A DNA stretch of 64,000 nucleotides from Neisseriaceae bacterium CLB008 (GCA_041228285.1 CP166133.1:2823380-2887379); one strand, 5' to 3'; shown: positions 8,369 through 17,957, counted from the first letter of the stretch. Notes: generated by a model not told the origin, from the sequence alone. Program-made: numbers and translations.

Positions 8369-9688
8369 ATGCGCCTCTTCTGCCACCCCATTTTTTTGGC
8401 CGCCACGCTGTCCCTGATGTCGACGCTGAGCCACGCCCAAACGCCCAATATTCAAACCCCGATCACCCTCCAATTTCAGGCGATGCCACTGTCGTCAGCC
8501 TTGACCTTATTGGCCCAAGTAGCCGATGTCGACTTAATTCTGGCCGAAGGCCTCAGAGGCAGCGTCACCCTATCGCTCGATCAAATGCCGTGGCAAACAG
8601 GGTTTAAGCAGCTGTTACAGCAACACCAGCTCAGCGCCACTCGCCAAGGCTCGGCGCTGTATATTGGCCCACAAGCCGTCCCCTTACGGCCCATCTCGCC
8701 CACCCACACCCCCTCCGAGCCCACGCTCAGTTCGGCAATTTTTCAGCTCAACTATAAAGACGTGGCCGAGCTGGCAACTATTTTCAACCTCAACAGCGCC
8801 GACCGAGCCGCCCGCCACCTCCTCAGCCCCAATGGCCAAGCTTACGTCGACCCCGGCAACAATATGCTCATTGTCTACGACACGGCCGCCGTGCATGCCG
8901 ATGTGGCCAGCCTCATATCTCAACTCGACCGTCCCAAACGGCAAGTTTTGATCCAAGCCCACATCATCGAAGCCTCTGATGGTTTCGCCCAAGAACTCGG
9001 CCTCAAGCTGGGTGCGGCATTTCAAAACCATCGCCTCCAAATCGGTGGCCCTTGGCCAGAGACTGACCAAGGCCAAGACGACGGCGGCAGTACGCCATGG
9101 CAACTGCAACAGCTGCGCCCCAACCTCAATCTCAGCGGCCCCAGCAATCAGGCTGCCCTATCGGTATTCGGGCGCGGTGCTCATTTCTTACTCGGCCTCG
9201 AACTCAGCGCCATGCAGTTAGAAAATAAAGGGCAGATCTTGTCTAGCCCACGCATTCTCACCGCCGACCGCCAAACTGCGACGATTGAATCGGGCGATGA
9301 GCTGCCCTACCGCGAAGCCGACAGCTACGTCAGCACCACCTTATTTAAAAAAGCCGTACTCAGCCTTCAGGTTACCCCCTACATCACGCCGGACAATCAA
9401 GTCATCATGGCCATTGCCATCAATAAAGACAGTCCCAAAGGCAATGGCGCTCTCTCGATTAAAAGCATCAACACCCAAGTCATGATCGCAGACGGCAGCA
9501 CCTTGGTCATCGGCGGCATCTATGAAGAAAGCAGCAGCGACGGCGTCCAAAAAGTCCCCATCTTAGGCGACCTTCCCCTTTTAGGGCGCCTATTTCAAGC
9601 CAAACAACAGCAGCAAAATCGGCAAGAATTGGTGATTTTTCTCACCCCCAATATCCTCGTCGACAAAATACCCACAGAGGCTCAATAA
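8369..9688 (+). CDS. pilQ: Short PilQ/HofQ-type secretin without AMIN domains
   Basis: Outer-membrane secretin through which pili or DNA pass. From ATG 8369 it has 439 residues with a signal peptide (MRLFCHP, hydrophobic core, cleavage near SHAQT); ATG 8351 is an alternative giving six extra residues. Seen: an STN/N0 region (QFQAMPLSSALTLLAQ), an N1 repeat (FQLNYKDVAELATIFN), and a full secretin core with LSSPRILT, VIGGIYEES and VPILGDLPLLGRLF, ending in ELVIFLTP. Neisseria and Pseudomonas PilQ exceed 700 residues because of N-terminal AMIN domains that bind peptidoglycan; none is present here, which makes it resemble HofQ or ComE. Confidence 0.9.
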   Translation: MRLFCHPIFLAATLSLMSTLSHAQTPNIQTPITLQFQAMPLSSALTLLAQVADVDLILAEGLRGSVTLSLDQMPWQTGFKQLLQQHQLSATRQGSALYIGPQAVPLRPISPTHTPSEPTLSSAIFQLNYKDVAELATIFNLNSADRAARHLLSPNGQAYVDPGNNMLIVYDTAAVHADVASLISQLDRPKRQVLIQAHIIEASDGFAQELGLKLGAAFQNHRLQIGGPWPETDQGQDDGGSTPWQLQQLRPNLNLSGPSNQAALSVFGRGAHFLLGLELSAMQLENKGQILSSPRILTADRQTATIESGDELPYREADSYVSTTLFKKAVLSLQVTPYITPDNQVIMAIAINKDSPKGNGALSIKSINTQVMIADGSTLVIGGIYEESSSDGVQKVPILGDLPLLGRLFQAKQQQQNRQELVIFLTPNILVDKIPTEAQ

Positions 9689-9728
9689 TCAACAGACAGC
9701 CGCCATAAGTTCGGTTAAAATACTGCTC

Positions 9729-10280
9729 ATGGACAAACGGGTAAATCAATTGACCGGCAATTTTTTTCTGGTTGGCCCCATGGGCGCAGGCAAAACCACA
9801 GTAGGCAAGCAGCTCGCTTTGCTACTGGGTAAAACCTTTTATGACTCTGATCACGTCATCGTTGATCGTTGCGGCGTAGCCGTCACCACCATCTTCGAGG
9901 TAGAGGGCGAAGCTGGCTTTCGCTGTCGTGAAAAAGAAGCCATCGACCACCTCACCCAGCTCGACAACATTGTCTTGGCCACGGGTGGCGGCGCTGTCCT
10001 CCATGAAGAAAACCGTCAGGCCTTGAAAAACCGTGGCACCGTCATTTATTTGCGCGCCAGCGTGGATGCTATTTTGAAGCGAACGCGGTATGATAAATCT
10101 CGACCCTTGCTGCAAACCAGCAACCCCAGAGAGCGGCTCAACACCTTAATGGCGGAACGCGACCACTTATATAAAGAAGTGGCCCACATTGTTGTTGACG
10201 CCAATGGCCCAACCATCCAAGCATTGATGCAAAAACTCATGCATTCAATTCAGGAACATCATCAGCTTAAGAACCCATGA
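9729..10280 (+). CDS. aroK: Shikimate kinase
   Basis: Phosphorylates shikimate at the 3-OH with ATP, fifth step of the chorismate pathway, in the cytoplasm. 183 residues. Seen: P-loop [15 protein letters not shown] (about 16-30), the shikimate-binding DSD (FYDSDH) and FR (GFRCREKEA) motifs, GGGAV near 86, and the lid Arg in [11 protein letters not shown]. Lies 40 bases after pilQ and overlaps aroB by four bases (ATGA), so aroK-aroB translation is coupled. The pil-aroK-aroB order is shared with E. coli hof-aroKB and Neisseria. No strong Shine-Dalgarno is visible before ATG 9729. Confidence 0.95.
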   Translation: MDKRVNQLTGNFFLVGPMGAGKTTVGKQLALLLGKTFYDSDHVIVDRCGVAVTTIFEVEGEAGFRCREKEAIDHLTQLDNIVLATGGGAVLHEENRQALKNRGTVIYLRASVDAILKRTRYDKSRPLLQTSNPRERLNTLMAERDHLYKEVAHIVVDANGPTIQALMQKLMHSIQEHHQLKNP

Positions 10281-11359
10281 TTACCTTAAACGTTGCCACG
10301 CCTTCCCACCAATACCCGATATTCATTGGTCAAAACCTATTCGATGATTTGACCCACACCCTCAAGCCCTACCTTAGCCATCAGGCCGCCATCATCACCA
10401 ACACCACCGTGGCGCCCTTGTATCTAGCTAAGCTTGAAGCTGCCTTGACTGCCTTAGGCCAAGCCTATTTTGTGATCACCCTACCCGATGGCGAAGCGTA
10501 CAAAACCTGGGACACCTTAAACCTGATTTTTGACGGCCTGTTAAACCAACACGCCGAACGCAAAACCACGCTGATTGCTCTAGGGGGCGGCGTGATTGGC
10601 GACATGGTCGGCTTTGCTGCCGCAACCTACCAACGCGGCGCGCCGTTTATTCAAATCCCCACCACTTTACTCAGTCAGGTTGACTCATCGGTAGGCGGCA
10701 AAACCGCCATTAATCACCCTCTGGGCAAAAACATGATTGGGGCGTTTTATCAACCCCAAGCGGTTCTGGCCGACATGAGCACTTTGAACACCTTACCCCC
10801 GCGTGAATTTGCCGCTGGCCTAGCCGAAGTGATTAAATATGGCCTATTAGGCGACCGTGACTTTCTGGCTTGGCTAGAAGCCAATATCGACGACTTAATG
10901 GCGCAAAAACCTGAAGCGCTGGCCTACGCCGTTGAAACCAGCTGCCGCATGAAGGCCGAAATCGTGGCCAAAGACGAGACCGAACAGGGCGTGCGCGCCT
11001 GGCTCAACCTAGGCCATACCTTTGGCCACGCCATCGAAGCCGAACTAGGCTTTGGCACTTGGCTCCACGGCGAAGCCGTCGCCACCGGCATGGTTTTGGC
11101 CTGCCGCCTGTCCGAAACCTTAGGCACCTTAAACCGCGCCGACACCGAACGCGTCATTGCCCTCTTGCAACGCGCCGGCCTGCCAACAGAACCACCCGTG
11201 TTTGGCTTTGATCGCTGGCTGGCCCACATGAGCCACGATAAAAAAGTAAGCCAAGGACAGCTGCGTTTTGTGACCCTAAGCCGGCTTGGCCAGGCCGAGA
11301 TCCGCGCCGACGTCAGCACCGAGGCGCTGCAGCAAACCCTAGCGCCCTACACCCCCTAA
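10277..11359 (+). CDS. aroB: 3-dehydroquinate synthase
   Basis: Converts DAHP to 3-dehydroquinate using NAD+ and a divalent metal; second step of the shikimate pathway. 360 residues. Seen: DGEAYKTW near 74, the NAD-binding [16 protein letters not shown] (about 103-118), [25 protein letters not shown], and metal-site histidines in [12 protein letters not shown] and [10 protein letters not shown]. Length and motifs are normal. A terminator directly follows at 11371-11403. The 3' end of a probable seven-gene pilM-to-aroB transcription unit. Confidence 0.97.
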   Translation: MITLNVATPSHQYPIFIGQNLFDDLTHTLKPYLSHQAAIITNTTVAPLYLAKLEAALTALGQAYFVITLPDGEAYKTWDTLNLIFDGLLNQHAERKTTLIALGGGVIGDMVGFAAATYQRGAPFIQIPTTLLSQVDSSVGGKTAINHPLGKNMIGAFYQPQAVLADMSTLNTLPPREFAAGLAEVIKYGLLGDRDFLAWLEANIDDLMAQKPEALAYAVETSCRMKAEIVAKDETEQGVRAWLNLGHTFGHAIEAELGFGTWLHGEAVATGMVLACRLSETLGTLNRADTERVIALLQRAGLPTEPPVFGFDRWLAHMSHDKKVSQGQLRFVTLSRLGQAEIRADVSTEALQQTLAPYTP

Positions 11360-11370
11360 AACATGATCCT

Positions 11371-11403
11371 TCAGCCTTGGCCCCGTCCAAGGCTGAGTTT
11401 TTT
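11371..11403 (+). terminator. Rho-independent terminator after aroB
   Basis: TCAGCCTTGG (11371-11380) pairs with CCAAGGCTGA (11387-11396), followed by six T residues at 11398-11403. It lies within the open frame that extends upstream of the next gene and so argues that this gene starts later, at 11426. Confidence 0.9.
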
Positions 11404-11425
11404 CACCCCAGTAAAGCCCGACGTC

Positions 11426-11860
11426 ATGGCCAATTTTTTTACCCAACACTATATAGACACCGTCAAACACCACTCCTTTGACTACAAAGGCCGCGCACCC
11501 GCGCGCAAATTTGGCTTTTACGTGCTGTCACAATTTTTAATCCTTATCGCCTTCATCCTCATCGCCGCCGTGTCGATGCGCCTCTTTACCCCCTTACTGG
11601 TTGAAAAAGTCGGCCTAGCCATCCTGCTGCTGTGGTCGCTCATCACGCTACCGGCTACGCTCTGCCTCACCATCCGCCGCCTGCACGACGTAGGCCTGAG
11701 CGGCTGGTTTGTGTTGTTAATCATTTTCATTGGCCCGATCTTGGCCTTGCTCGGCCTCAAAAGCGCCAGCAATGGCGTAGGCTTTGGGATTATTGGTGCC
11801 TTATGTGTCATCAAAAGCCAGCCCAAAGGCAATCGATACGGCCCAGCGCCCACCCTTTAA
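11426..11860 (+). CDS. DUF805 family small membrane protein
   Basis: 144 residues from ATG 11426; the longer frame from 11363 would read through the aroB terminator, so it is rejected. Seen: a soluble N-terminus with FDYKGRAPARKFGFYVLSQF, typical of DUF805 (F..F.GR..R..FW), then four hydrophobic segments at about 32-54, 61-80, 92-112 and 115-130, and the motif LTIRRLHDVGLSGWF between segments 2 and 3, which is the family's RRLHD.G.SGWW signature. The biochemical role of DUF805 proteins is unknown. Single gene, ended by a bidirectional terminator. Confidence 0.85.
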   Translation: MANFFTQHYIDTVKHHSFDYKGRAPARKFGFYVLSQFLILIAFILIAAVSMRLFTPLLVEKVGLAILLLWSLITLPATLCLTIRRLHDVGLSGWFVLLIIFIGPILALLGLKSASNGVGFGIIGALCVIKSQPKGNRYGPAPTL

Positions 11861-11875
11861 GCACACGCCAGACGT

Positions 11876-11908
11876 AAAAAAACCGCCGTCACTCGACGGC
11901 GGTTTTTT
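11876..11908. terminator. Bidirectional terminator
   Basis: AACCGCCGTC (11881-11890) pairs with GACGGCGGTT (11895-11904) with long flanking A and T runs; it separates the DUF805 gene from the convergent transporter gene at 11914. Confidence 0.93.
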
Positions 11909-11913
11909 GTGCC

Positions 11914-12900
11914 TTATTCGTCCCCAAGCCGCTTTTGATAGCGCGCGGCGATGACTGCACACACCATCAGCTGGATCTGATGAAACAGCATCAACGGCAA
12001 CACCATCGCCCCCATTGACACCCCAGTACCCGCAAATAATACCTGCGCCATTGGAATACCTGTGGCCATGCTTTTTTTCGACCCGCAAAACACGATGGTG
12101 ATTTCGTCCGCCTTATTAAAGCCCATCAGCGTGCTGACCCAACGCGTCAAGCCCAAAACCAGAGCCAACAGCACACAGCTGATCACCACTAAATTCACCA
12201 AGGCGACCCACGGCGTCGCCTGCCACAACCCACTCACCACCGCCGCACTAAACGCGGTGTACACCACCAGCAAAATCGAGCTTTGATCTACATAGGCCAG
12301 CACGGGCTTATGTTTGTCGACCCAAACGCCAATCCAGCGGCGGGCGATCTGACCCGCAATAAACGGCAATAAGAGCTGATACACAATATCCAAAATCGCT
12401 TCTAAAGCCCCACTGTGTGCTGCATCACTTTGGCTGCCCAAAATAATCCACCCCACCAGCAATGGTGTTAAGAAGATACCCAAGATATTTGACGCCGTGG
12501 CGCTACAAATCGCCGCTGGCACATTACCGCGCGCCACCGCCACAAACGCAATCGACGACTGGACGGTAGAAGGCAACAGCGCCATATACAATAGTCCCCA
12601 ATAAAGGTCTTGTGACACTAACTTGAGCAAAAGGGGTTTACCCAACCAGATCAACAGTGGGAAAATCAGATAAGTAAAGGTAAATACCACGCTGTGCAAA
12701 CGCCAATGGCCCATGCCTTCAATAACGGCGCGGCGCGACAGCTTGGCGCCATGTAAAAAAAACAAAAGGCCAATGGCCAATACGGTGATGCCGTCCATAA
12801 TCGGCACCCAACGCCCTTGACTGGGCAAGACCGATGCCAGCACCACCGCGCCAATTAAAGCCATGGTGAATTTATCGGGCAAAAAACGGGTCAGTTTCAT
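11914..12900 (-). CDS. Bile acid:sodium symporter-like transporter (SBF-like, YfeH type)
   Basis: 328 residues from ATG 12900, chosen because an AAAGGA lies about 7 bases upstream; the frame continues to 12993 but without family-like sequence. The protein is nearly all membrane: about 9-10 hydrophobic segments with GLLFFLHGAKLSRRAV near residue 42, LPSTVQSSIAFVAVARGN near 110, SNILGIFLTPLL and FCGSKKSMATGIPMA near 276. The LPSTVQSS/ARGN and GSKKS motifs fit the PF13593 SBF-like branch of the BASS superfamily (E. coli YfeH). Substrate is unknown and should not be assumed to be bile acid. Divergent from the PatZ-like gene. Confidence 0.82.
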   Translation of the reverse strand: MKLTRFLPDKFTMALIGAVVLASVLPSQGRWVPIMDGITVLAIGLLFFLHGAKLSRRAVIEGMGHWRLHSVVFTFTYLIFPLLIWLGKPLLLKLVSQDLYWGLLYMALLPSTVQSSIAFVAVARGNVPAAICSATASNILGIFLTPLLVGWIILGSQSDAAHSGALEAILDIVYQLLLPFIAGQIARRWIGVWVDKHKPVLAYVDQSSILLVVYTAFSAAVVSGLWQATPWVALVNLVVISCVLLALVLGLTRWVSTLMGFNKADEITIVFCGSKKSMATGIPMAQVLFAGTGVSMGAMVLPLMLFHQIQLMVCAVIAARYQKRLGDE

Positions 12901-13104
12901 CGTCATCCTTTGTATTTGTGTGTGTCGCCGCCAGACGTCTGCCATCATGACGACCCTCAACACAGTATAACGACGAACGAAAGACCGACTCAACCCCTTA
13001 TTTTATTTACCTTCGTCCACCTGAATCGTTTATCATGAGCGATGAGCTGGCCGCTTATTCGGTATAGGCAGGCCGTCGTCTTTACTTGATTAGGAACATA
13101 AGCA

Positions 13105-15813
13105 ATGAAACCCCATTACTTAACCTCTTTAATTTGTCCCAATCATGTGGCCGTTATCGGCGCCAGTGACCGCCCGCAATCGCTGGGGCAAACCGTTTTT
13201 GCCAACCTGCTCAGCAGCGACTTCAAAGGCAAGCTATACCCCGTCAACATCAAACATCGTTTTGTCGGTGGCCTACCCACCGTCAACAGCGTCAGCAAGC
13301 TCAAGGTCGAGATTGATCTGGCCATTGTGCTCACGCCAGCGCCCTCATTTGTTAAAGTCATTCAAGACTGTGCCAACAAAGGCATACCTTTTATCCTTTT
13401 AGGTAAAGACCTCAGCGACGCCACCGCCGAAGACCAAAAACACCTCGATGCCGCCATCGCCTTAGCCAAAGAAAAAGGCATCCGCGTCCTCGGCCCCAGC
13501 CTTTTAGGCTTGATGCGGCCGGTACTCGGCTTTAACGCCAGCTCTTACGGCGGCAAGGTGCGTCCAGGCAACTTGGCCTTAGTCAGCCAATCCAGCGCCC
13601 TCTGTACCGCCATGCTGGACTGGGCCGACAGTAAAGAAGTCGGTTTTTCTGCCGTCATCCCCATGGGCGAAGTGGCCTTTGACATCGACTTTGGTGAAAT
13701 CCTCGATTTTTTGGTGAATGATCGCTCTACCCAGGCCATTTTGCTGCACATCCACCACGTCCGCGTGGGCCGCCGTTTCTGGAGCGCGCTCAAGGCCGCT
13801 ACCCGCGCCAAGCCGGTGGTGGTGATTAAATCTGGTCGTTTCGAAGACGACGTCCAAGGCCTCACTCACGCCAGCCAAATCATCAAAAGCGCCGACGTAT
13901 TCGACAGCCTATTGGCGCGCGCCGGTGCCCTGCGGGTCGACACCATTTCCCAAATGTTCACTGCCGTGAAGGTTTTGGCCGCCAACTATAGGGCTAAAGG
14001 CCGCCGCTTGGCCATTGTGTGTAACGGGATTGGCCTAGGCGTTCTGGCCGCCGACAACGCTCGTGCATCCGGCGTGGCCTTGGCCGAACTCAGCCCCGAA
14101 ACGATTCAATCTCTCGACGCCCTATTGCCGCCCAACTGGTCGCGCAATAACCCTGTCGACATTTTAGGCGACGCCAGCCCCTTGCGTTTTAGAACGGCGG
14201 TCAAGCTGTGCTTAGACGACGAGCAAGTCGACGGCGTGCTGGTGCTGTTCACCCCGCAAATGGGCACCGACCACTTAACCACCGCCCAAATGATGGTGAG
14301 CCTACAGCAAGAAACCAGTAAGCCGCTATTGATGTCATGGTTAGGAGACGCCAAGGTTCAGGCCAGCCGCGCCCTATTTACCCAAGCGCGCTGCATGCAT
14401 TTTGGCGCGCCCGAGCACGCGATTGCCGTATTTAAAAACCTGGTGGCCTTCCATCAAAACCAATTATTGCTGCAACAAACCCCCAGCCCCATCACCGAAA
14501 ACCGCGCCAAGCCCGATTTAAAAGGCGCGCAAAAAATCATCACCCAAGGCAAAAAAGCCAAGAATAAGGTCATGCCCGAGCATTTGTCTAAATCGCTGTT
14601 GCAGGCCTTCCACATCCCCACTAACGAAACCTTCTTGGCCGAATCAGCCGAGCAGGCGCTGAAAATTGCCAATAAAATGGGTTATCCCGTGGTATTGAAG
14701 ATCGACTCGTCGGACTTCTTCCATAAATCGGACATCGGTGGCGTGGAGCTGAACGTCACCAACGACGCCAACCTCACCGAAGCCTATCAAGCCATCATGG
14801 CCCGCGCCTTGGCGGCCAAGCCTAAGGCCCGCATCAACGGCATCAGCGTGCAGCCCATGCTGAATAAACGCAACGCCCGCGAAGTGATGATTGGCGTCAC
14901 TCAAGATCCTATTTTTGGCCCCGTCATCACCTTTGGCGCCGGCGGCGTCACCGCCGAAATCCAACAGGACACGGCCTTGGCCCTGCCGCCCTTAAACGAA
15001 GTGCTGATTGACGACATGATCGGCCGTACCCGCATCGGCAAAATGCTGGGCGCCTTCCAACACATGCCGCCCATTCACTATGAAGCCTTAAAAGACGTGC
15101 TGATTCGGGTATCGGAAATGGTGTGTGAACTGCCGGACATTCTGGAATTAGAGATCGACCCCGTCCTCATCGACGACAAAGGTGCCGTGGCGCTAGACGC
15201 ACGCGTGGTGCTGCAAAAAACCTTGCCCACCATCCAGCGCTATAGCCACATGGCCATCATGCCCTACCCGAGCAATCTGGAAACTCAAGCCACCCTCAAA
15301 GACGGCACGGAAGTGGTGGTGCGCCCCTCTCGTCCAGAAGACGCCGAAGCCTTACAGGCCTTTGTACGCAATCTATCCGACGAAAGCCGCTACAACCGCT
15401 TCATGTCCAGCATTAAGCAGCTGTCGCAAAACGTACTGGTGCGCTTTACCCAGCTCGACTACGACCGTGAGATGGCGTTGGTGATGTTACGCGACACCGA
15501 AAACGGTCCAGAAATGCTCGGCATTGTCCGCTACGTCACCGATCCTGACTTTGAAGTGTGTGAATTTGGCATGTCGGTGGCTGATGAATGGCAAAACAAA
15601 GGCATTGGCACCTTGCTGATGAACCTCTTATTTAATGCCGCTAAAGATCAAGGCCTCAGCGTGATGCGCGGCGAAATATTGACCGCCAACACCGGCATGC
15701 AAAAACTCACGCGCAATCTGGGATTTAGCGTCAGCAAAGACCCGGAGGACGGCAGCATTTGTCTGGTAGAGAAATCGCTAATAGACACAAAAAGCACAAA
15801 AAAATCAAAGTAA
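13105..15813 (+). CDS. patZ: PatZ/Pat-like protein lysine acetyltransferase (NDP-forming acyl-CoA synthetase fused to GNAT)
   Basis: 902 residues in the order of E. coli PatZ: CoA-binding Rossmann domain (VAVIGASDRPQSLGQ, 15-29), succinyl-CoA-ligase-like domains, ATP-grasp (about 492-710, with VVLKIDSSDFFHKSDIGGV), and a C-terminal GNAT domain (about 739-890, with EWQNKGIGTLLM as the acetyl-CoA loop). Such proteins acetylate lysines of acetyl-CoA synthetase and other enzymes. In Salmonella and E. coli the phosphohistidine of the synthetase part is lost; here His255 in GLTHASQ lies where the active SHTGA histidine is expected, with equal spacing to the following VFD. Start supported by AGGAA 9 bases upstream. 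Confidence 0.88.
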   Translation: MKPHYLTSLICPNHVAVIGASDRPQSLGQTVFANLLSSDFKGKLYPVNIKHRFVGGLPTVNSVSKLKVEIDLAIVLTPAPSFVKVIQDCANKGIPFILLGKDLSDATAEDQKHLDAAIALAKEKGIRVLGPSLLGLMRPVLGFNASSYGGKVRPGNLALVSQSSALCTAMLDWADSKEVGFSAVIPMGEVAFDIDFGEILDFLVNDRSTQAILLHIHHVRVGRRFWSALKAATRAKPVVVIKSGRFEDDVQGLTHASQIIKSADVFDSLLARAGALRVDTISQMFTAVKVLAANYRAKGRRLAIVCNGIGLGVLAADNARASGVALAELSPETIQSLDALLPPNWSRNNPVDILGDASPLRFRTAVKLCLDDEQVDGVLVLFTPQMGTDHLTTAQMMVSLQQETSKPLLMSWLGDAKVQASRALFTQARCMHFGAPEHAIAVFKNLVAFHQNQLLLQQTPSPITENRAKPDLKGAQKIITQGKKAKNKVMPEHLSKSLLQAFHIPTNETFLAESAEQALKIANKMGYPVVLKIDSSDFFHKSDIGGVELNVTNDANLTEAYQAIMARALAAKPKARINGISVQPMLNKRNAREVMIGVTQDPIFGPVITFGAGGVTAEIQQDTALALPPLNEVLIDDMIGRTRIGKMLGAFQHMPPIHYEALKDVLIRVSEMVCELPDILELEIDPVLIDDKGAVALDARVVLQKTLPTIQRYSHMAIMPYPSNLETQATLKDGTEVVVRPSRPEDAEALQAFVRNLSDESRYNRFMSSIKQLSQNVLVRFTQLDYDREMALVMLRDTENGPEMLGIVRYVTDPDFEVCEFGMSVADEWQNKGIGTLLMNLLFNAAKDQGLSVMRGEILTANTGMQKLTRNLGFSVSKDPEDGSICLVEKSLIDTKSTKKSK

Positions 15814-15826
15814 ACACAAGAAAGAC

Positions 15827-15856
15827 TTGCACTAAGGGGTCTATTCGACCTAAAAT
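15827..15856 (+). promoter_or_regulatory. Promoter of the rpsP operon
   Basis: TTGCAC at 15827-15832 and TAAAAT at 15851-15856, spacer 18 bases; rpsP ATG at 15895 preceded by AAGGA. A strong sigma70 pattern for a ribosomal operon. Confidence 0.7.
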
Positions 15857-15894
15857 CAACGGTTTTCTGTTATCGAACAATAAGGATATGACTA

Positions 15895-16143
15895 ATGGTT
15901 GTGATTCGTTTATCACGCGGCGGTTCTAAACACCGTCCATTTTACAACATCATCGTTACCGATTCTCGCAGCTCTCGCGATGGTCGTTTCATTGAACGCC
16001 TAGGTTTTTACAACCCAGTTGCCAATGAAAAACAAGAACGTGTACGTTTGGCTGCTGACCGTTTGAACCACTGGATCAAACAAGGCGCACAAATGAGCGA
16101 CACCGTAGCAAAACTAGTTAAAACAGAAAAAATTGCTGCTTAA
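15895..16143 (+). CDS. rpsP: 30S ribosomal protein S16
   Basis: 82-residue component of the 30S subunit needed for its assembly. Seen: [25 protein letters not shown] at the N-terminus (read as short blocks: RLSRGG, RPFY, VTDSR), [14 protein letters not shown] and a Lys-rich end. Full length for the family. First gene of rpsP-rimM-trmD-rplS, the standard order in most proteobacteria. Codon use shifts to the rRNA-protein style compared with the preceding patZ. Confidence 0.98.
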   Translation: MVVIRLSRGGSKHRPFYNIIVTDSRSSRDGRFIERLGFYNPVANEKQERVRLAADRLNHWIKQGAQMSDTVAKLVKTEKIAA

Positions 16144-16183
16144 TTTTTCTGCGTTAATGCATTAACCAAAGGCAAATACAACG

Positions 16184-16690
16184 ATGTCAAACGAAAAACT
16201 CGTTAGCATGGGCTTTGTCCGCGGTGTTTTTGGTGTCCGAGGTTGGTTAAAAATTTCGACCAGCACCGAGTATTCAGACAGCTTGCTAGACTATGAAGAA
16301 TGGCAGCTGGAAAAAGACGGTGTGACTAAAAACGTCACGGTTGAAGCAGGCAAAGTCGCCGGTACCGAACTCCAAGTTAAATTGGTCGGCATTGAGGACA
16401 GAGATCAGGCTGAAGCCCTAAAAGGCTTTACCATTTATGTCCCTCGTAGCGAATTTGCCCCGACGGAAGAAGACGAATACTACTGGACCGATCTGATCGG
16501 CCTGAACGTCGTCAACCAAGAACAAGTTGCCTTAGGCAAGGTCACCAACCTAATGCAAACCGGTGCCAATGATGTATTGGTGCTCAAAGGTGAACAGGGC
16601 CAAGTGTTGATTCCATTCGTTTCAGCCTATGTTCTGGAAGTAAAATTGGCAGAACAAACCATCCTTGTGGATTGGGATCTGGATTACTGA
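16184..16690 (+). CDS. rimM: 16S rRNA processing protein
   Basis: RimM binds S19 and helps the 30S head mature. 168 residues: N-terminal RimM domain with [15 protein letters not shown] (about 8-22), a linker, then a PRC-barrel ([12 protein letters not shown], about 99-110, to IPFVSAYV). C-terminus DWDLDY is typical. 40 bases after rpsP. Its stop TGA (16688-16690) overlaps the trmD ATG by one base (TGATG), so translation is probably coupled. Confidence 0.96.
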   Translation: MSNEKLVSMGFVRGVFGVRGWLKISTSTEYSDSLLDYEEWQLEKDGVTKNVTVEAGKVAGTELQVKLVGIEDRDQAEALKGFTIYVPRSEFAPTEEDEYYWTDLIGLNVVNQEQVALGKVTNLMQTGANDVLVLKGEQGQVLIPFVSAYVLEVKLAEQTILVDWDLDY

Positions 16691-17439
16691 TGCACATTCA
16701 AGCCATCAGCATTTTTCCAGAAATGTTTTGCAGTGTAACTGAGTACGGCGTCACTTCTCGTGCACTCAAAGAAGGCATATGGCAGTTTCACGCCATTAAC
16801 CCGCGGCAGTTTGCCGACAACGCGCAAGGCTATATTGACGATCGCCCTTTTGGGGGCGGCCCAGGTATGGTGATGATGGCAGAGCCACTAGGCAAAGCCA
16901 TTGAACACGCAAAGTCGCAACAGCACGGTGCAAAAGAAGCGAAAGTCATCTATTTAAGCCCACAGGGCGAGCCATTAACCCACGCCAAGGCCGAAAGCCT
17001 AGCGCAAGAAGATGGCCTGATTTTACTGTGTGGTCGGTATGAAGGCGTAGACGAACGTGTGATTGAACACTACGTCGACGAAGAAATTACCGTAGGCGAC
17101 TTCGTGGTGTCTGGCGGCGAATTACCCGCCATGATGCTGATGGATGCAGTGCTGCGCTTAAAAGAGGGTGTTTTAGGCGATGAGCAATCGGCCCAGCAAG
17201 ATTCTTTTGCTAACGGCTTACTCGATTGCCCACATTACACCAGACCCAACGTTTTTAAAGGGGTAGCTGTCCCAGAAGTTTTACGTTCTGGTAACCACGC
17301 CCTAATTGCCCAATGGCGACTCAAGCAGTCGTTGTCGCGCACTTTAAACCGTCGACCTGAACTACTCAGCGATCGACACTTAACAAAACAGGAATCTGGT
17401 CTCTTGGCTCAATGCCTAGAGGAACAAGATAGCCAATAA
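16690..17439 (+). CDS. trmD: tRNA (guanine-N1)-methyltransferase
   Basis: Methylates G37 of tRNAs with SAM, preventing frameshifting. 249 residues from ATG 16690; six upstream in-frame residues would lie inside rimM and do not match the family. Seen: [26 protein letters not shown] (about 50-62), the SAM trefoil-knot segments YLSPQGEP and [13 protein letters not shown] (about 113-125), and the [16 protein letters not shown] loop. A normal SPOUT-class TrmD of normal length. Confidence 0.97.
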   Translation: MHIQAISIFPEMFCSVTEYGVTSRALKEGIWQFHAINPRQFADNAQGYIDDRPFGGGPGMVMMAEPLGKAIEHAKSQQHGAKEAKVIYLSPQGEPLTHAKAESLAQEDGLILLCGRYEGVDERVIEHYVDEEITVGDFVVSGGELPAMMLMDAVLRLKEGVLGDEQSAQQDSFANGLLDCPHYTRPNVFKGVAVPEVLRSGNHALIAQWRLKQSLSRTLNRRPELLSDRHLTKQESGLLAQCLEEQDSQ

Positions 17440-17453
17440 TAGGAGTAGTATCC

Positions 17454-17831
17454 ATGGATTTGATCCAACTATTAGAGCAAGAAGAAATCGCTCGCTTGAA
17501 CAAAAACATCCCTGACTTTGCCCCTGGTGATACCGTAGTGGTACAGGTTAAAGTTAAAGAGGGTACCCGTGAACGTCTACAAGCTTACGAAGGTGTTGTG
17601 ATTGCACGCCGTAACCGTGGCTTGAACAGCTCATTCATCGTGCGTAAAATTTCTAACGGCGAAGGCGTTGAGCGTACGTTCCAACTATACGCACCTACCG
17701 TTGCCAACGTTGAAGTAAAACGTCGCGGTGCCGTTCGTCGCGCTAAATTGTACTACTTGCGTGGCCGTACTGGTAAAGCTGCACGTATTAAAGAAAAATT
17801 GCCTGCACGTCGCGTGGCTAAAAAAGCTTAA
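17454..17831 (+). CDS. rplS: 50S ribosomal protein L19
   Basis: 125 residues, located at the interface of the ribosomal subunits. Seen: [57 protein letters not shown], and a basic C-terminus [15 protein letters not shown]. Last gene of the rpsP operon, preceded by AGGAG and closed by a terminator at 17854-17877. Confidence 0.98.
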   Translation: MDLIQLLEQEEIARLNKNIPDFAPGDTVVVQVKVKEGTRERLQAYEGVVIARRNRGLNSSFIVRKISNGEGVERTFQLYAPTVANVEVKRRGAVRRAKLYYLRGRTGKAARIKEKLPARRVAKKA

Positions 17832-17853
17832 GTTCGATACAACAGATAAAAAG

Positions 17854-17877
17854 AAACCACCGCTTGCGGTGGTTTTT
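17854..17877 (+). terminator. Rho-independent terminator after rplS
   Basis: AAACCACCGC pairs with GCGGTGGTTT around a TT loop, followed by TTTT. It lies 22 bases after the rplS stop codon. Confidence 0.9.
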
Positions 17878-17920
17878 CTATGGGCGCTTGGCTTTAAGCC
17901 TGGCCCTCATGCGCTCATCG

Positions 17921-17957
17921 CCTAGGTGGGCACGCTTCGCTTTGCGCCACCCTACGG
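17921..17957. repeat. REP-like palindrome, copy A
   Basis: Imperfect palindrome: GGTGGGCACGC at 17925-17935 faces GCGCCACC at 17944-17951. Read on the minus strand it carries GTAGGGTGG, AAAGCG and CCCACC in that order, the same order as copy B at 25145-25183. Probably a member of a dispersed intergenic repeat family. Confidence 0.5.
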
